DNA of 7,833 bases, taken from NCBI GenBank assembly GCA_947575425.1, contig CANPNQ010000040.1, positions 1 through 7,833 of the forward strand. The letters run 5' to 3'. The notes under the pieces were generated by a model. It was not told the origin of the DNA, ran no database searches, and saw nothing but the letters and a program-made list of their open reading frames with translations. Shown one piece after another: positions 1 through 5,398 of the stretch (position 1 is the first letter of the stretch; every line of letters begins with the position of its first letter). The translations under genes and the position numbers were made by a program. The DNA is from an uncultured Erysipelotrichaceae bacterium. Lineage in GTDB: Bacteria; Bacillota_I; Bacilli_A; Erysipelotrichales; Erysipelotrichaceae.

Positions 1-867
1 GTGTATGATATTCCGATGTTATTTGTGATCGGTTATCGCGGGGAACCGGGAATCAAGGATGAACCACAGCACATTTTTCAGGGGGAGATCACATTGCCAT
101 TGTTAGAGGTGTTGGGGATCAAATATGATGTGCTGGGAGCTGAAAGTACCGCACAGGAGCTGGATGAAATCATCGCGAAGGCCAAGGAAAGCTTACAGAT
201 AAATAAGCAGTTTGCGATTGTTGTGAAGAAGAATGCGCTGCAGCAGGAGGAAAACTATTCCTTTGATAATGGGTACTCACTCAAACGGGAGGATGCCATT
301 CGTGAGATTCTCACCAACATAGGGAAAAGGGATCTGTTGGTTACAACAACAGGAAAAATATCCCGAGAGGCATATGAACAAAGCGATTTGATCTATGGAA
401 ACCACAATCAACTGTTTTTGACAGTGGGTTCCATGGGACATGCGTCTATGATCGCTCTTGGAGTTGCCCAAAGCAATCCCGACAAGCGCATTTTTTGTAT
501 CGATGGGGATGGAGCCGCATTGATGCATATGGGATCCATGAATACGATTGCCCATCAACCGTGTGAGAATTTTGTGCATATCGTATTGAATAATGCTGCT
601 CATGAATCGGTGGGCGGTATGCCGACAAATTGTGCCAACAGCGATTTTTCCCAATTCGCAAAGGTATTGGGATATTCTCATGCTTACCGTGTGAATACGA
701 TTGAGCAGCTTCAAAGGGCATTGCATATGATCCATAAAGAAAGTGGACCCATTTTATTAGAGATACAGGTTGCTCTTGGCACCAGAGCGGATTTGGGGCG
801 TCCCAAGGAGAGTGCCAAAGCCAATAAAGAAGCATTTATGAAATACAGGAAAGGATGCGAATCATAA
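1..867 (+). CDS. aepY: Phosphonopyruvate decarboxylase, C-terminal three quarters (5' end outside window)
   Basis: A thiamine diphosphate (ThDP)-dependent cytosolic enzyme that decarboxylates 3-phosphonopyruvate to phosphonoacetaldehyde. This irreversible step pulls the unfavourable PEP mutase reaction forward. The visible 288 residues open with the family's GYRGEPGIKDEPQH stretch, which normally lies near residue 100. About 90-100 N-terminal residues, including the ThDP-activating glutamate, are therefore upstream of the window. The GTG at base 1 is an internal valine codon, not a start. The ThDP/Mg motif is complete: GDG at visible residues 169-171 and NN at 197-198. A GxMPTN stretch follows, as in other sulfopyruvate/phosphonopyruvate decarboxylases. 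The stop codon (865-867) overlaps the aepX start by one base, so the two genes are translationally coupled. Sulfopyruvate decarboxylase is a close relative, but the PEP mutase next door makes the phosphonate substrate far more likely. Confidence 0.93.
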   Translation: MYDIPMLFVIGYRGEPGIKDEPQHIFQGEITLPLLEVLGIKYDVLGAESTAQELDEIIAKAKESLQINKQFAIVVKKNALQQEENYSFDNGYSLKREDAIREILTNIGKRDLLVTTTGKISREAYEQSDLIYGNHNQLFLTVGSMGHASMIALGVAQSNPDKRIFCIDGDGAALMHMGSMNTIAHQPCENFVHIVLNNAAHESVGGMPTNCANSDFSQFAKVLGYSHAYRVNTIEQLQRALHMIHKESGPILLEIQVALGTRADLGRPKESAKANKEAFMKYRKGCES

Positions 868-2162
868 TGAAAACCGTTTATATTTGTGTTACAACCGATG
901 TGATCCATGAGGGTCATAAAAATATTATTGCGCAGGCAAAGAAGTATGGAAAGCTGATTGTCGGTGTGATGAGCGATGAAGCGCTGGTGAAGTTTGACCG
1001 CTTTCCCACGTTGTCCACGAAGGAGCGGGTTCAACTGTTTCAAAGTATTGCGGAAATTGATGAAGTTGTAGTACAGAGTAGTGTTTCCTATCGTGATAAT
1101 CTGTTGACCTATCGTCCGGATTATGTCGTACATGGAGATAACTGGAAAGACAATGAACAAAGCGTGATTCGTGATGAGGTGATGGAAATATTAAAGCAAT
1201 GGGGCGGGGAACTAATTGAGATTCCCTATACCCGCAATGAGGCAGTAAAGCGGATCGATACCAAGATGAGAGAGAAGCTCTCCATGCCGGAATTTCGCCG
1301 CAAACGCCTGAAACAGCTGTTACAACTGCGTCCAATCGTTAAAGCATTGGAGGTACACAGCGGTATCACCGCTTTGATCGCTGAAAAGACGATTGTGGCG
1401 AATGAAGGGGAATTAGATCAGTTTGATGCGATGTGGATCAGCAGTCTTTGTGATTCTACCGCCAAGGGAAAACCGGATATTGAGCTCGTAGATATGTCAA
1501 GCCGCATCCGTACGATTGATGATGTGATGGATGTATCTACGAAGCCGATCATATTGGATGGAGATACCGGCGGATTGATTGAGCATTTTGTCTATAATGT
1601 GCGCACGTTGGAGCGCATGGGTGTCTCAGCGGTGATTATTGAGGATAAAACCGGATTGAAGAAAAATTCCCTGTTTGGCAATGAGGTTGCGCAAACGCAG
1701 GATACAATCGAAAATTTCTGTGAAAAGATCAGAGCCGGCAAGAATGTGCAGCTGAGTGATGATTTCATGATCATTGCACGAATTGAAAGTCTGATTTTAG
1801 AGAAGGGAATGGAGGATGCGCTGAAGCGTGCCTATGCCTATGTGGAGGCAGGGGCGGATGGAATTATGATCCATTCTCGCAAAAAGGATCCTACGGAGAT
1901 CTTCACCTTCTGCGATACCTTCTGCAAACGGGATAAGACGACACCGATCGTGGTGGTTCCTACTTCTTTCAATACGGTCAGCGAGGAAGAATTGGCAGCA
2001 CATGGAGTCAATATCGTGATCTATGCAAATCAATTAACACGCAGTGCATTTCCCGCTATGCAAAGTACAGCGATTGATATTTTAAAGCATCATCGGGCTA
2101 AGGAAGTGGACGATCGCCTGATGTCGATCAAAAGCATTTTGACTTTGATTCATGAATTGTAG
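867..2162 (+). CDS. aepX: Fused cytidylyltransferase / phosphoenolpyruvate mutase
   Basis: A 431-residue two-domain protein. Residues 1 to about 140 are a HIGH-superfamily nucleotidyltransferase of the glycerol-3-phosphate cytidylyltransferase type, with HEGH at 14-17 and the ST-x-x-R motif at 50-54. Residues about 145-430 are a PEP mutase of the isocitrate lyase superfamily, which converts PEP to 3-phosphonopyruvate and forms the C-P bond. It carries a candidate D196, the Mg-binding pair D231/D233 (LDGDTGG), and the mutase signature EDKTGLKKNS at 259-268. That signature has the spacing of the Mytilus enzyme's E114/K120/N122/S123, which separates true mutases from lyases. ATG 867 is preferred: AGGAAAGG at 847-854 is about 12 bases upstream, and translation begins directly with the nucleotidyltransferase beta strand. 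The in-frame ATG at 855 abuts that ribosome site too closely. The fusion suggests the phosphonate, or a downstream product, becomes CMP-activated. The substrate of the N-terminal domain cannot be read from sequence. Confidence 0.93.
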   Translation: MKTVYICVTTDVIHEGHKNIIAQAKKYGKLIVGVMSDEALVKFDRFPTLSTKERVQLFQSIAEIDEVVVQSSVSYRDNLLTYRPDYVVHGDNWKDNEQSVIRDEVMEILKQWGGELIEIPYTRNEAVKRIDTKMREKLSMPEFRRKRLKQLLQLRPIVKALEVHSGITALIAEKTIVANEGELDQFDAMWISSLCDSTAKGKPDIELVDMSSRIRTIDDVMDVSTKPIILDGDTGGLIEHFVYNVRTLERMGVSAVIIEDKTGLKKNSLFGNEVAQTQDTIENFCEKIRAGKNVQLSDDFMIIARIESLILEKGMEDALKRAYAYVEAGADGIMIHSRKKDPTEIFTFCDTFCKRDKTTPIVVVPTSFNTVSEEELAAHGVNIVIYANQLTRSAFPAMQSTAIDILKHHRAKEVDDRLMSIKSILTLIHEL

Positions 2163-2208
2163 TATGGAAATAAGATCATAAGGACTATAAATACAGAAAG
2201 GAAAAAAA

Positions 2209-2247
2209 GAGGGTTCACTTGTAAGGTAAGTGAATCTTCTTTTTTTT
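2209..2247 (+). terminator. Rho-independent terminator after aepX (probably bidirectional)
   Basis: The arms 2209-2220 (GAGGGTTCACTT) and 2228-2239 (AAGTGAATCTTC) pair over 12 positions, two of them G-U, around a 7-base loop. Eight T follow. It starts 47 bases after the aepX stop. An A-run at 2202-2208 provides a U-tract on the other strand, so it could also stop transcription arriving from the convergent gene. Confidence 0.9.
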
Positions 2248-2268
2248 GCTCCATTGATAGAAAAGCAC

Positions 2269-2299
2269 AAAAAAAAGAACACGTTTTATCGTGATCCTT
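2269..2299 (-). terminator. Terminator of the minus-strand cytidylyltransferase gene
   Basis: Read on the minus strand, an AAGGATCACG arm (from 2299) pairs with CGTGTTCTT through CACG/CGTG plus outer pairs. There is one T-T mismatch and a 6-base loop (2284-2289). Eight U follow from the A-run at 2269-2276. It lies 14 bases after the gene's stop. The stem is less perfect than that of the neighbouring terminator. Confidence 0.7.
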
Positions 2300-2312
2300 C
2301 GATAAATATGGG

Positions 2313-2984
2313 TTATACGTTGTATACGGGATCAATCTGTTTTAACTCATTATACGTATCAATCTCTACAACATCACCCTCGAAAACAGGGCGAACACGG
2401 ATCGCATAATGATCGATACAATCTTTTAAGGGAACCTCATCCCAATAGCGTTCCTTTCCTCCGGGCATGTGGAACACCGTATCGAGATCCTTGCGTAATT
2501 GGATGCCATCCTCTTTGGTCCAATACGAGATGCCAAACATATGATGCACGCCTTTTCCTCCCACCTTCACTTTGGTGATAATGCCGTTTTTCGTCTCAAA
2601 GCACCAGTCATCCGTCACATCTACCTTCATTCCCGTATAGTTAGAGGTATATTCGTATTTGCGGATGATATCGGGATTGTACAAGACGAGATCTGATTCC
2701 ATGACATAGGCGTTTTCAACCAGATCCCGCATCAGATAAGCGCTGGAAATATTGTTGGATTCATTGTAAATCGGATTTTCAATAAATTTGATCATCGGAT
2801 ATTTCTTTAACAGCACGTCGAATTGTTCTCCTAAATAGCCGCGGACAATGGTAATATCTTGAATGCCTGCCGCAATTACCGCATCAAGCAGTGTTTCAAT
2901 GATCCGTTTTCCGCATACCTTAATGAGTGGCTTTGGGGTATTGAGGGTAACAGGAACCATACGGCTACCAAAGCCTGCCGCCAT
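2313..2984 (-). CDS. LicC/PntC-like cytidylyltransferase reading frame (catalytic part)
   Basis: A 223-residue NTP_transferase-fold protein. From ATG 2984 it shows the nucleotide loop AAGFGSR (2-8), TPKP with the conserved lysine K18, YNESNN (73-78), and acidic metal ligands in MESD (D98) and VEID (D209). The Y-x-E-x-NN and final EID signatures are shared with LicC (CTP:phosphocholine cytidylyltransferase) and PntC (CTP:AEP cytidylyltransferase). The likely reaction is CTP plus phosphocholine or AEP giving a CMP derivative. The phosphonate genes nearby favour AEP, by inference. ATG 2984 is a poor start: it removes the first beta strand (KAIF lies just before it), no ribosome site precedes it, and no ATG, GTG or TTG occurs back to the in-frame TGA at 3047-3045. 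All visible catalytic residues are intact, so inactivation, if real, is recent. Confidence 0.8.
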   Translation of the reverse strand: MAAGFGSRMVPVTLNTPKPLIKVCGKRIIETLLDAVIAAGIQDITIVRGYLGEQFDVLLKKYPMIKFIENPIYNESNNISSAYLMRDLVENAYVMESDLVLYNPDIIRKYEYTSNYTGMKVDVTDDWCFETKNGIITKVKVGGKGVHHMFGISYWTKEDGIQLRKDLDTVFHMPGGKERYWDEVPLKDCIDHYAIRVRPVFEGDVVEIDTYNELKQIDPVYNV

Positions 2985-3031
2985 GAAGATCGCTTTTTTG
3001 ACCCGATATGGTTCCAGCCATTCATAGCCTT

Positions 3032-3190
3032 TCAGCGAATGAGTTCACTGTCATTCAATTCCTTGATCGTTTTATTGATCACTCCCAAAGAGACGTCCAG
3101 TGCTTTTGCCAGATCTCTTTGGGAATGCTTTTGTTTTGGGTGACGTTCCATCCGTACCAATAGCTCAAATTGTAATAATGTCAGATTCAT
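3032..3190 (-). CDS. Winged helix-turn-helix fragment, MarR-like
   Basis: This 52-residue frame starts at ATG 3190. AAGGAAGGA lies about 7 bases upstream, one of the better ribosome sites in the window, so the start is confident. The sequence reads as a MarR-type winged helix: an initial helix (TLLQFELLVRM), a helix SQRDLAKAL at 23-31, and a recognition helix from SLGVINKTIKEL (34-45). The protein stops before the wing. It is the N-terminal domain expected on HTH-cytidylyltransferase fusions and is separated from its enzyme by the frameshift at 3035-3045. Alone it could still fold as a small DNA-binding peptide, but lack of a wing argues against full function. In the intact protein this domain may sense or regulate the local phosphonate genes; that is inference. 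Confidence 0.65.
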   Translation of the reverse strand: MNLTLLQFELLVRMERHPKQKHSQRDLAKALDVSLGVINKTIKELNDSELIR

Positions 3191-3220
3191 ATGGCATTCC
3201 TTCCTTTATGTGTAGTTTAC

Positions 3221-3376
3221 TTATCTTTTTATAACGCTCTCTTGATATCCTTTTTCTATATCGTAGAGCGCTCTGTATTCTCTTGTCATTGCGTATGATC
3301 GATTGTGATCCTGTATTCTTCTATATAAGGTGCCTGAATGATGGAGCATTGTATCTGAACGATCGTACGATGACAT
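3221..3376 (-). CDS. Possible small protein upstream of the HTH gene, unknown
   Basis: A 51-residue frame from ATG 3376, ending in TAA 30 bases before the HTH start. It is rich in Arg, Tyr and Ser, with no membrane segment, cysteine cluster or recognised domain. The frame stays open without a start further upstream, back to a stop near 3440. The only ribosome-site-like sequence is a weak GGA about 5 bases upstream. It uses AGA and ATA often, unlike the flanking genes, which prefer CGC/CGT and ATT/ATC. It also overlaps the hairpin and palindromes. It is more likely chance or a leader than a conserved gene. Confidence 0.2.
   Translation of the reverse strand: MSSYDRSDTMLHHSGTLYRRIQDHNRSYAMTREYRALYDIEKGYQESVIKR
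3235..3270 (-). repeat. Nested inverted repeat in the HTH gene leader
   Basis: The outer arms CGCTCT (3235-3240) and AGAGCG (3265-3270) and inner arms GATAT (3244-3248) and ATATC (3258-3262) form a hairpin with a small internal loop and a 9-base loop. It ends about 45 bases before the HTH start. The outer arm is also half of the perfect palindrome AGAGCGCTCT (3265-3274), so the same bases could form a DNA operator or alternative RNA pairings. It is not a terminator in either direction, as no T-tract follows. Confidence 0.45.
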
Positions 3377-3409
3377 CTGATCCAAGAATGACGCTGACAG
3401 AGCGTATGT

Positions 3410-3449
3410 TATCCTAATGATAGGATATGCTTTATATTACAACATATCC
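3410..3449. promoter_or_regulatory. Cluster of TATCC/GGATA inverted repeats, candidate operator
   Basis: TATCCTA (3410-3416) and TAGGATA (3421-3427) form a perfect 7-base inverted repeat with a 4-base gap. GGATATG (3423-3429) and CATATCC (3443-3449) form another. Three half-sites therefore lie within 40 bases. They cover the spacer, -10 and likely start site of the candidate minus-strand promoter, which is where a repressor would bind. The binding protein is unknown; the broken winged-helix domain encoded downstream is one candidate. Confidence 0.45.
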
Positions 3450-3462
3450 ATGGAAATGTAAA
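3434..3462 (-). promoter_or_regulatory. Candidate sigma-A promoter for the HTH-cytidylyltransferase gene
   Basis: On the minus strand, TTTACA (3462-3457) and TAATAT (3439-3434) are separated by 17 bases. The -35 matches consensus at five of six positions and the -10 at four. Transcription would start near 3427, leaving a leader of about 240 bases before the HTH start at 3190. It is the best pair I found on this strand; no good pair lies closer to the gene. Confidence 0.4.
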
Positions 3463-3553
3463 TGAAAAACAATCGCAATCAAAGGAAAAACACTAAAATA
3501 AAGGAGGATTGCCGCTTCAAAAAGGAATGTTGATACAATATGAGTTAAAATGA

Positions 3554-3582
3554 TTGATTTTTATTACTTATATCTGTATAAT
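3554..3582 (+). promoter_or_regulatory. Sigma-A promoter of the ABC import operon
   Basis: TTGATT (3554-3559) and a perfect TATAAT (3577-3582) have the ideal 17-base spacing in AT-rich DNA. Transcription should start near 3589, giving a leader of roughly 50 bases before the binding-protein start at 3642. The TATCC operator cluster lies more than 100 bases upstream, so it would need activation or looping to act here. Confidence 0.65.
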
Positions 3583-3641
3583 TACTGATGTATTGTTCAT
3601 ATTACGGATAAAAAATGAAATAAATGAACAAAGGAGAAGCT

Positions 3642-4622
3642 ATGAAAAAAGTCTTTGTTTTATTATCGGTGATCACTGTTTCATTATTGTTTCTGGTGAC
3701 CCGCAATAAGGATCAGACCATTATCGTATATTCCTGTATGGAACAGTTTCGCGGTGAGGAATTACAAAAGCAACTGGATGAACGATTTCCGGATTTATCG
3801 ATTCGCGTGATGTATATGCCGACTGCCAAAGCGGCGGCGAAAATTCATATGGAGGGAGATGCGAGCGATGCGGATATGATTGTCGGCTTAGAAACCTCAT
3901 ATATGAGCTATATTCAAGATGCACTGAGTGATATATCGGGTTACAGTGCACTGCCCTTTATGGAAGGCTTAACCCCTGCGGATCATGACAATTTATATGT
4001 CACATGGGAGCGGCAGGCAGGTGCCTTTATCATCAATCAAAAGGTTTTGGATAAATATGGCTTACCTATCCCGCAAAGCTATGAGGATCTGCTGGATCCC
4101 GCCTATCGTGATTTGATTGCCATGCCGGATCCCAAATCCAGCGGAACCGGATATTTCTTTTATAAAAGCCTTGTGAATACGATGGGGGATGAAGCGGCGC
4201 TTTCTTATATTGATGCATTGGAGGAGAATATCAAGCTGTTCAGCGAATCCGGATCGGGCCCGATCAAGCTGTTGATTCAAGGGGAAGTTGCGATCGGTTT
4301 GGGGTTGACCTTTCAGGCAGTCAATGAACTCAATAACGGTAATGATTTTCTGATTCTCTATCCCAAGGAAGGATCTCCTTATTCCTTAACAGGCACAGGC
4401 TTGATTAAGGGGCGTGAGGATGATGAGGATATGCAAGCGGTATTCACCTTCATCGTCAATGACTTTTTGCTTTATGATAAGGAATACTTTTCACCGGAAC
4501 AAATATTGAAGGATCAGGTGAATACGATCGCCAATTATCCCCAAGATATTCCTTATGCGGATATGCGGGGAATTGATGATATGAGTGAAAAAGAAAGGCT
4601 GTTGGCATTATGGAAATATTAA
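3642..4622 (+). CDS. ABC importer substrate-binding protein (AEP/iron-type family)
   Basis: A 326-residue extracellular solute-binding protein of the type that supplies AEP, iron(III) or polyamine importers. It has a KK start followed by a hydrophobic segment at residues 4-20, so it is exported. ATG 3642 is chosen because GGAG (3633-3636) sits five bases upstream; the in-frame ATG at 3624 lacks a site and lies before it. The mature protein begins with TIIVYSCMEQF, has GLETSYM in the first lobe and carries the DLxAMPDPKSSGTGY stretch typical of the family. Oddly, there is no lipobox cysteine after the hydrophobic segment (first Cys is C32, in a beta strand) and no clear AxA cleavage site. It may therefore stay membrane-anchored by its N-terminus. 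The link to AEP is inferred from neighbouring phosphonate genes. Its 3' end overlaps the ATPase gene by 13 bases. Confidence 0.85.
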   Translation: MKKVFVLLSVITVSLLFLVTRNKDQTIIVYSCMEQFRGEELQKQLDERFPDLSIRVMYMPTAKAAAKIHMEGDASDADMIVGLETSYMSYIQDALSDISGYSALPFMEGLTPADHDNLYVTWERQAGAFIINQKVLDKYGLPIPQSYEDLLDPAYRDLIAMPDPKSSGTGYFFYKSLVNTMGDEAALSYIDALEENIKLFSESGSGPIKLLIQGEVAIGLGLTFQAVNELNNGNDFLILYPKEGSPYSLTGTGLIKGREDDEDMQAVFTFIVNDFLLYDKEYFSPEQILKDQVNTIANYPQDIPYADMRGIDDMSEKERLLALWKY

Positions 4623-5398
4623 ACGATGCGATAAAGTTAGAGGTGAAAAACCTCTGTAAACAATTTGACGGTAAGGAAGTGTTGAAATCCTTGTCCTTTC
4701 AAGTAAAAGAAGGGGAATTTTTAAGTGTGCTAGGACCCAGCGGATGTGGTAAAACGACATTGTTGCGCATCCTGATCGGTCTTGATACACAAAACAGCGG
4801 AGAGATCTTAATGGATGGCAAGGATATTTCCAAGCTGAAGTCGCATGAGAGGGAAATGGGGATTATCTTTCAAAACTATGCGCTGTTTCCCAATATGAGC
4901 GTTTTGGAAAATGTGGAGTATGCGTTGAAGTTAAAGGCGGATAAAAAGGCACAAAGTCGTGAGATTGCGACGAGGACGTTGGAACAGATCGGCATGCATG
5001 ATCAGTTAAATAAGCGCCCCTCTCAGTTATCCGGCGGGCAGCAGCAGCGGGTGGCGATTGCCCGCACCTTGGCGTTAAATCCCAAGATCATCCTGCTGGA
5101 TGAGCCGATCTCCGCTTTGGATGTGAGCATGCGCGAGGTGATGAAAAAGGAGTTGAAGGAGATTCAGAAGAAATTCAATTCCACGATGATTTTTATCACA
5201 CATGAGCAGGAGGAAGCCTTTTATTTGAGTGATCGCATTATGGTAATGAGTGAAGGCAATATCGAACAGTTGGATACGCCGAAGAATATCTATGATCACC
5301 CGGCGAATGACTATATTAGGGATTTTGTCATTGCTCATTTGGATCAGAAGCTGCACTCTTTGTTACAGTGCACAGGAAGAAAGTTATATGAAGAATAG
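4610..5398 (+). CDS. ABC importer ATP-binding protein (spermidine/iron/AEP type)
   Basis: A 262-residue nucleotide-binding subunit that powers the importer from the cytoplasmic face. Motifs are complete and in order: aromatic A-loop F19, Walker A GPSGCGKTT (42-50), Q-loop Q88 in FQNYALFP, signature LSGGQ (140-144), Walker B ILLDE (161-165), D-loop SALD (168-171) and the switch histidine H198. It ends shortly after the DTPKNIYDHP segment, about 90 residues shorter than PotA/FbpC-type ATPases, so the C-terminal regulatory TOBE domain is absent. The start overlaps the binding-protein gene by 13 bases, and the end overlaps the permease gene by 11. Stoichiometric, coupled translation is likely. 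Substrate identity comes only from its neighbours. Confidence 0.93.
   Translation: MEILNDAIKLEVKNLCKQFDGKEVLKSLSFQVKEGEFLSVLGPSGCGKTTLLRILIGLDTQNSGEILMDGKDISKLKSHEREMGIIFQNYALFPNMSVLENVEYALKLKADKKAQSREIATRTLEQIGMHDQLNKRPSQLSGGQQQRVAIARTLALNPKIILLDEPISALDVSMREVMKKELKEIQKKFNSTMIFITHEQEEAFYLSDRIMVMSEGNIEQLDTPKNIYDHPANDYIRDFVIAHLDQKLHSLLQCTGRKLYEE

Larger units (their letters stand above)
2313..3190 (-). pseudogene. Frameshifted winged-helix + LicC/PntC-like cytidylyltransferase gene (whole locus)
   Basis: The two minus-strand reading frames described separately appear to be one broken gene. In Bacillota, as I recall the family, a small MarR-like winged helix is fused directly to a LicC-type nucleotidyltransferase through a linker containing LEPYRVK. 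Here the first frame (from 3190) ends in TGA at 3034-3032. The linker residues GYEWLEPYRVKKAIF sit in the -1 frame just after it and run into the enzyme. The -1 frame has its own TGA at 3047-3045, so the shift must fall within about 3035-3045. The locus is 878 bases; one added base there gives a continuous 292-residue protein. A larger deletion (4, 7... up to about 20 bases) is equally possible, because the linker looks a few residues short. The cause could be a real mutation, phase variation or a sequencing error. No slippery heptamer is visible, so programmed frameshifting is unlikely. Confidence 0.7.
3191..3641. other. Divergent intergenic region between the HTH-cytidylyltransferase and ABC operon
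   Basis: About 450 bases with no confident gene. It contains one candidate promoter for each direction (minus 3434-3462, plus 3554-3582), a cluster of TATCC/GGATA repeats (3410-3449) and a hairpin close to the minus-strand ribosome site (3235-3270). It also has perfect palindromes AGAGCGCTCT (3265-3274) and ATCGTACGAT (3362-3371), and the direct repeats CTGTATTCT (3273-3281 and 3311-3319) and GCGTATG (3291-3297 and 3402-3408). A 51-codon minus-strand frame (3221-3376) is the only small ORF I would keep as a possibility. The density of short repeats suggests a control region or a long mRNA leader. I do not recognise a known riboswitch. Confidence 0.6.

Noticed and set aside
855..866. ATG at 855 as the aepX start
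   Set aside because: It directly abuts the AGGAAAGG site and adds only MRII; ATG 867 has better spacing and begins with the expected domain strand.
277..1335. Several long minus-strand frames opposite aepY and aepX
   Set aside because: Cys/His/Arg-rich translations with no domain logic, antisense to well-conserved enzymes.
3032..3050. Programmed -1 frameshift joining the HTH and cytidylyltransferase frames
   Set aside because: ATTCGC before the TGA is not a slippery heptamer and no pseudoknot or internal ribosome site is obvious; a mutation or sequence error is simpler.
3235..3270. Transcription terminator at the nested hairpin
   Set aside because: Neither strand has a T-tract after the stem, and it sits just before a ribosome site instead of after a gene.
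3509..3553. 14-codon plus-strand frame after AAGGAGG at 3501-3507
   Set aside because: The TTG start is only one or two bases from the ribosome-like sequence, it lies upstream of the mapped-looking promoter at 3554, and the peptide has no recognisable features.
5250..5387. N-terminal extension of the permease from 5250
   Set aside because: It reads through the ATPase gene in another frame, has no ribosome site, and adds 46 residues unlike a permease; ATG 5388 has AGGAAG.
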